A program made the translations under genes and the position numbers. From NCBI GenBank assembly GCA_963682055.1, contig OY821740.1, forward strand, positions 6,635,314-6,699,313: DNA of 64,000 nucleotides, read 5' to 3'. This document shows, piece by piece, positions 59,026 to 64,000 of this stretch. The stretch comes from Primula veris. Lineage: Eukaryota > Streptophyta > Magnoliopsida > Ericales > Primulaceae. The stretch's first letter is position 1, and every line of letters begins with the position of its first letter. The notes under the pieces were generated by a model, which saw only the letters and a program-made list of their open reading frames with translations, had not been told where the DNA came from and did not search any database.

Positions 59026-60911
59026 ATGGCAATTTTAACTCCTTTGTTATCAAGCACAAGCACAAGCACAAGCACAAGTAGTGAAACCGACGATAGTCCC
59101 ACAAATTCTCATCGTTCCGTCCCTTACAATATTCCAAAACATGGGTACCGATCCTTAGCAGTGCTATCAGGCCACGTAGGTTCGGTCTCTAGCTTAGCCT
59201 TGTGTGGTGAGTTTATCCTTAGTGCTTCACAAGGAAAAGATATCATAGTGTGGCAACAGCCTGACTTAAGGATGTTTTCAAGGTTTGGACAGGGCGAAGG
59301 GTCCGTAAAAGCGTTAGTTACTGTGGGTAACAAGGTTTTTACTGCCCATCAAGATAGTCGGATACGGGTATGGAAAGTTTCTAGAAGCTCGGAAAATGTG
59401 TTTAGGTTGGTTGATTCGCTGCCGACTACGAAGGATTATTTGGGGAAGTTTATGAAGCAGAGTAATTATGTGCAGACCAGAAGGCACCACAGGTATTTTA
59501 AAAGGCTTGATTGGTTGCAACTTTTAAGTATATAAGCTGGTCTGTTTGAGTCTGAAGTCTAGGATTCTAGATTTTAGGCCAAAGTTGGACAACCAAATGC
59601 ATTGAAAAATATATAAGCTTAAAAGCTGCAACCCAACAACACCTTATGTTATATAATGTTTACTTCTATGTGTGTTTGTTTCCAATTGTTTAATTTTTTT
59701 GAACAATGTAAATTCAAGTATCAAAATATAGTTAAGTTAAAGACTTGCTCTGTTGCAGCTCTTTTGTAAATAAGTTGGCTGTATATAATTATAAGACTGG
59801 CGAAGAAATTAATTTCACTCATTAAAGCGATATCGGGATTGAACAAACTTGGAACAAAGTGAGTACAACCTGTCTTAGAGAGATTTAAAGCGCAGCAAAA
59901 GTCACTCCCATTTAAACTGTACTTTTTTTAGTTGAGCAAGAAAAAAAGCTAATAACCTGACTAACCAAAGACACTGCAATATATCATCGAGAATGCAAAT
60001 ATACCAATCAAGCCTTAAGTAAGATATATTACTATAATTAGTTTCTACATGTAATTATTTCTTATTTGATTAATTCCAATGTCAGCTTTAACTTTTGCTA
60101 ATAAGTATTGATTTATTACTATTCGGTGTATTCGTGATCACTTGCTTTATGCAATTGAGAATACAACGGTAACCGAATTCTAATATTTGTGTATTAATTT
60201 ACCCAAAGGCATCTCTGGATTGAGCATGCGGATAGCATATCCTGCTTGGCTTCCCAAGGCGGCCTAATCTACTCAGGATCATGGGACAAGACCTTCAAAG
60301 TCTGGCGTATCAGTGACTTAAAATGTCTCGAATCCATACAGGCACATGACGACGCGATCAACAGTGTTGTCGCGACCAAGAATGTAGTCTACACAGCCTC
60401 GGCAGACGGAAAAATCAAGGCCTGGAGAAAGAACGGGTCTAAGCCTCACACTTTGAGACAAACACTAGGAGGAAACAAAGATGTATCTATAAACACTGTA
60501 TTGGCGACAGACGATGGAAGAGTGGTTTACGGAGGTGGATCGGATGGGAACATAACGGGGTGGTCAGGGAACGAAGGGTTGGATAGATGGGGAAAGATTT
60601 GTGAAGTTAGAGCGCATAAAATGGCGGTTTTGTGTATGTGTTTTGTGGGGGACAGTTTTTTGTGTAGTGGGTCGGCGGATAAGTCGATAGGGATTTGGAA
60701 ACGAGATATTGGTGGAAGGTTATCGGGGATCGGGGTGATAAGAGGGCACGAAGGGCCAGTGAAGTGCTTGGCATCATCGCCTTATAATGTCGGAAGTGGT
60801 TTTTTGTTGTATAGTGGTGGCCTTGATAAGAGTCTTCGGGTTTGGTGGATACCAAGAAACTCTACTGAGGATACATTTGCAGTGAAAAGTACAGATGAGA
60901 AAATTATTTAA
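59026..60911 (+). CDS. JINGUBANG-like WD40 repeat protein, 2 exons, intact
   Basis: Exons 59026-59492 and 60209-60911; the CACAG/GTATTT to CCCAAAG/GC join gives RRHHRHLWIEHADSIS in frame, 389 aa. Seven WD repeats: two in exon 1 (LSGHVGSVSSLAL...IIVW and GSVKALV...RIRVW) and five in exon 2 (ending KTFKVW, KIKAW, NITGW, SIGIW, SLRVW). The KQSNYVQTRRHH linker and overall order match the plant JINGUBANG (JGB) family, whose founding member is a pollen-germination regulator; which member this is cannot be told. It is the parent of the two truncated copies. Confidence 0.9.
59508..59640. repeat. Short inverted-repeat insertion in WD40 intron
   Basis: GATTGGTTGCAACTTTTAAG near the donor pairs with CTTAAAAGCTGCAACCCAAC about 110 bases on. 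It looks like a small MITE remnant. Related TTTGGTTGCAGCTTTTAAG text occurs at about 23679. Confidence 0.45.
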
Positions 60912-62673
60912 GGTATTGAAAAAAGTTTTAGTTTTTTCTTGTTACGATTTCTTAGGGAGTTTATTTAAAAAAAAAAAAGTGTGTATTGGATTGGGAAATG
61001 AGTTTTTGGTGTAAGTAGTGTATGATTTTCCATTGTAGTTTACATCCTTTCTATTCATCTGGATGTAGTGACATGGAGAAACATCGATCTCGTTGTACTG
61101 TTTGCGTGAACATCGAAATTAAATTTATTCTGTTTACATGTTTATTGAATAAGTTTTGTGACAAGTCTGTTCTTGACCTTGTTAAATATTTGAATTATGT
61201 CAATTATTCTATTTTATGGTGTATATAGTAAAACATACGGCTTAAATAGAATTTCTAGAGGTGTAAACACGTCAAGGTTAAGTAATGATCTTGTGTTTTT
61301 TGGACCACGGCCGGAAGAGATTTGAAGGCAAATGTGATCATGTTTGTACTGTTCTAGTGAACAATATCAAGTCATATACGCCTATATGAAATATTCTCAG
61401 TTCCAACCATACAACTATACAATAAACTGCATATAAATTTATCACATGCTAAATTGCAATAGAAATTCTCGTAAAAGAAACATCTTGAAAAAGTGGTCAT
61501 AGACAGCAACTTTGATTGAGAGTACTGATAGATCTAAGGTCTTGTTCCGCTCATGGCTTTCAACACTATATTTCAATTATGAAATAAACGAATGCTATTT
61601 GAATTGTTTGTGGCATATTGCAAATAGTTTCTCAAATAGCAAGAACCTTACTAAAAACTTGAAATAACGCAAGAAATAATCAGTTTCAAAAGCCGCTTCG
61701 TTGAGTATTTCACAGTTAAAACCAACAAAAAGGGAAAACAAAAACTTGAAATTTGACAAATACTGAGACAGGAAATAAACATTTGCACTATATCTATTTC
61801 TTCCATCAATAAGACTGTTAATTGTTAAACTAAACCATCATTGTAAAATTATTCCAGTTCAGAATGGTGTAAGAAATAATTCCCTACTTTAAGTCTAGAA
61901 AAGAAAAGGGAACCTTCAACAGGAAACATCCTAAAGAACTTAACAAAAAGCTAACCCAAAAACTTATACTATTTTTTAAGCTCCACTAAACAACTTATTT
62001 ACTTAATACTATATAGGAGAGCCTTTAATCTTTTGTTATAGTGAAAACGACCAACCATCTGGGAGTCTGGGACCATCATAGCCAAGCTTTCTGTTACTTA
62101 GACTGGAAAACACGAGTTTATTTTTTATTTCTATATTTGCTGTCTATTTTGACGGACCGAAAAGCAAAAGTAGAAGAGTCGTGTATCCAAAAGATAAAAG
62201 TATATATAACTTGCAAGGGAGGTACTTGTAGGTACCCATGGTTTGTTGGAAGGAAAAATAATGCATTTAAAATATGAAATATTTAATTAAAAAGTAACTT
62301 CTCTAGATTTATCAATTGTTTACCTAAGTCATTACAGGTTATAGTATATTTTGATACACAAATAAAAAAATCGTATCAAATTGCATAGGGCCGACTCTAG
62401 GATTTTGGGTAGCATGTGCAGTTCGATTTTTTTCATTTTCTATAACAGGAATCCACTCAGCAACTTTTTGATTCTTTGGAAAACTATTCCATTAGCTGAA
62501 GAGAATGGGACCAAAAAGAACTTTTACACAAATTTTGGGGGTCTAGCCCTTTTAATTCCCAATTTGCAAGTTATCTAGTTCATGTGGTTTAAAACCCATG
62601 TTGTAAACATGAAAACACCAGATGTGCCAACCTTAATGCGCTGCATTTTAAGTTTCTACATTTGACTTTTAGG
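60912..62673. other. Single-copy spacer between WD40 and VIR3-like genes
   Basis: AT-rich. Contains the WD40 3' UTR (A-run at about 60967-60978) and the promoter of the next gene. The short reading frames here show no recognisable domain. Confidence 0.5.
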
Positions 62674-64000
62674 ATGGGAATTGCAGTAAATAACTTGGTT
62701 ATATATCCAGTTTTTAGATTCAGATTAATCCCCAGTTTTAGAGTGAGTTGTTGTAGTTCATATGCTGAAAAGGAAAATAAGATACTGAAATTGCAAGTTC
62801 TGGAAAAAGTGGATGAGAAACTTGGAAAAGGGGATGATAAGGAAGCACTTTCCCTTGTCAAGGACTTGCAGGGCCAACCCGGAGGCCTTCGTTGCTTTGG
62901 CTCCGCCAGGCAGGTTCATTCTCCCACAATCGATTTCTTATGCTTATACAGTATATTTCAAGCTGGAAGCCCTAAGTGACCACACTTTTAATTGCATTCA
63001 AAACTATGGTACCATAGGCTTTCCAACATAAGTTAAGGCAAATACCTTGGGTATAATATATCTTTTATCAGTGTTAATCGTGTTGACATGTAGAATGGAT
63101 TCTAATATTATTCTCGCCTAATTAATCAGTTATTCACCAGATATTTGTACTAATTTTGATGAATTGATCAATAATTATGAGACTTCGTCAATGTGGAATT
63201 TTATAGCTGATTGAAGAATTGGGGAATCTCTTAAGATTGTAAAGAAAATAAGAGTAGCTTAAAAGTCTTTTTTGCTCATACATAAAGAGTGAAATTAGTT
63301 CATAAAAGTTATATTTCCAGCCCGCTTAAATCCAACTCTTAAACTTAGCTGATGCAAAGTTAAAATATAGCAAGCCGTTTTTCATATTTGGCCTTTTGGC
63401 CTATGTTGCATTTCAAAATACCACATTAGGTGTAGAAAAATAAACACGACTATCGAACTGGAACACATCAGATTAATATGTTAAACAGACTAAAAAAGGA
63501 AAACTGTACAATCTTATATAATTGCTAAAGTATTTTTACGTCAATTGTAGTTGTTAAAACTTCTTTTTTTTTCAAGCTCAGGTACCACAGAGGCTCTACA
63601 CTTTGGATGAGCTAAAACTAAATGGAATTCAAACAAGTGCTCTGCTGGCACCAGAAGACAAAACTCTTGGTTCTATCGAAAGAAATCTGCAGATTGCTGC
63701 TCTTATTAGTGGAATTTCGGCATGGAATGTTTTTCACTTTAGTATGCAAGAAATCTTTTATATCTCTGTGGGGTTCCTGTTTTTGTGGACGCTAGACGTG
63801 GTAAGTAAATTTATTAATGTTTTGAATATTAACCTTTGCAGTTGAAATCTAATGCTATTAATCCATTGCTTAATAACATGACAATAATCATCAAATTCTT
63901 GAAGTCGTTTTTTGAAGGTTGCAGTAGGTGGTGGAATTGGCAGCTTAGTTCTAGATACGATTGGGCATACGATCAGTAAAAAGTACCATAATAGGGTTAT
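62674..64000 (+). CDS. Plastid FtsH-like stress-regulated/VIR3-family protein (5' part)
   Basis: Partial gene leaving the window. Exons 62674-62913, 63582-63800 and 63918 onward; joins give RCFGSARQ/VPQRLYTLDELKLNGI and FLWTLDV/VAVGGGIGSLVLDTIGH in frame. The N-terminus (MGIAVNNLVIYP, Arg/Ser/Cys-rich) fits a plastid transit peptide, followed by a helical segment with DEKLGKGDDKEALSLVKDL and two hydrophobic membrane-like stretches. The text matches from memory the plant family of At5g27290 and At1g56180 (VIR3), FtsH/M41-related chloroplast proteins. The HExxH-type part would lie beyond the window. Confidence 0.75.

Larger units (their letters stand above)
45515..59414. repeat. Tandem unit 3 (no MULE; continues into single-copy flank)
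   Basis: Third copy, about 13.9 kb because it lacks the MULE. From about 52650 onward it carries many substitutions and small indels relative to units 1 and 2, so it is the more distant copy there. Homology ends at 59414 because the intact WD40 gene and its native downstream DNA follow. This end is therefore the ancestral right breakpoint of the duplication. Confidence 0.93.

Noticed and set aside
61022..62578. Short plus-strand frames between the WD40 and VIR3-like genes
   Set aside because: No recognisable domain, no plausible splice partners and AT-rich composition like the spacer.

Overview
The window is nuclear DNA from a eudicot plant. It is AT-rich, has GT-AG introns and plant-specific families (a P-class PPR protein, a type IV-like nsLTP, a PEPPER-type KH protein, a JINGUBANG-like WD40 protein, a VIR3-like plastid protein), and carries several Mutator- and hAT-type transposons. 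I cannot name the species. No prokaryotic, organellar, rRNA or CRISPR signal was seen.

Layout. Most of the window is a tandem array of a large unit. Unit 1 (1-19781) enters truncated from the left, unit 2 (19782-45514, 25,733 bp) is complete, and unit 3 (45515-59414) runs into single-copy flank. Each full unit reads: two-exon PPR gene (minus), a 720-bp TIR element, a 1,011-bp TIR element with a 9-bp target duplication, spacer with a CGGTT-rich tract, a DIR1-like lipid-transfer gene (plus), a hAT MITE, an intronless PEPPER-like KH pseudogene (minus), a 211-bp Mutator MITE, and the 5' part of a WD40 gene (plus). Only unit 3 continues into an intact two-exon WD40 gene. In units 1 and 2 that gene is cut at codon 130 by the duplication junction. 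Beyond the array are about 1.7 kb of spacer and the first exons of a plastid FtsH-like gene that leaves the window.

Units 1 and 2, but not unit 3, also hold an 11.8-kb autonomous Mutator-like element (MULE) inserted a few bases upstream of the lipid-transfer gene's TATA box. It carries two convergent, apparently intact genes: a 3-exon MURA-type transposase (719 aa as I splice it; DDE residues, SWIM finger) and an 11-exon gene for a roughly 1,019-aa ULP1/C48-type protein. Its introns and intergenic space are packed with one short motif (TCAGACTGTTT / AAACAGTCTGA) that is nearly absent from its exons. This combination resembles Kaonashi (KI) MULEs, which carry ULP1-like genes, and VANDAL MULEs, whose VANC proteins bind short motifs repeated in the element's own noncoding DNA and lift its silencing. 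A candidate self-recognising anti-silencing system with a different motif is the most interesting possibility here, and it is an inference.

History read from sequence: the KH pseudogene lesions shared by all units predate the array; the MULE and a 2-bp KH deletion are private to units 1 and 2; and SNP phase switches between 1175 and 1362, placing an unequal crossover that copied the MULE-bearing unit.
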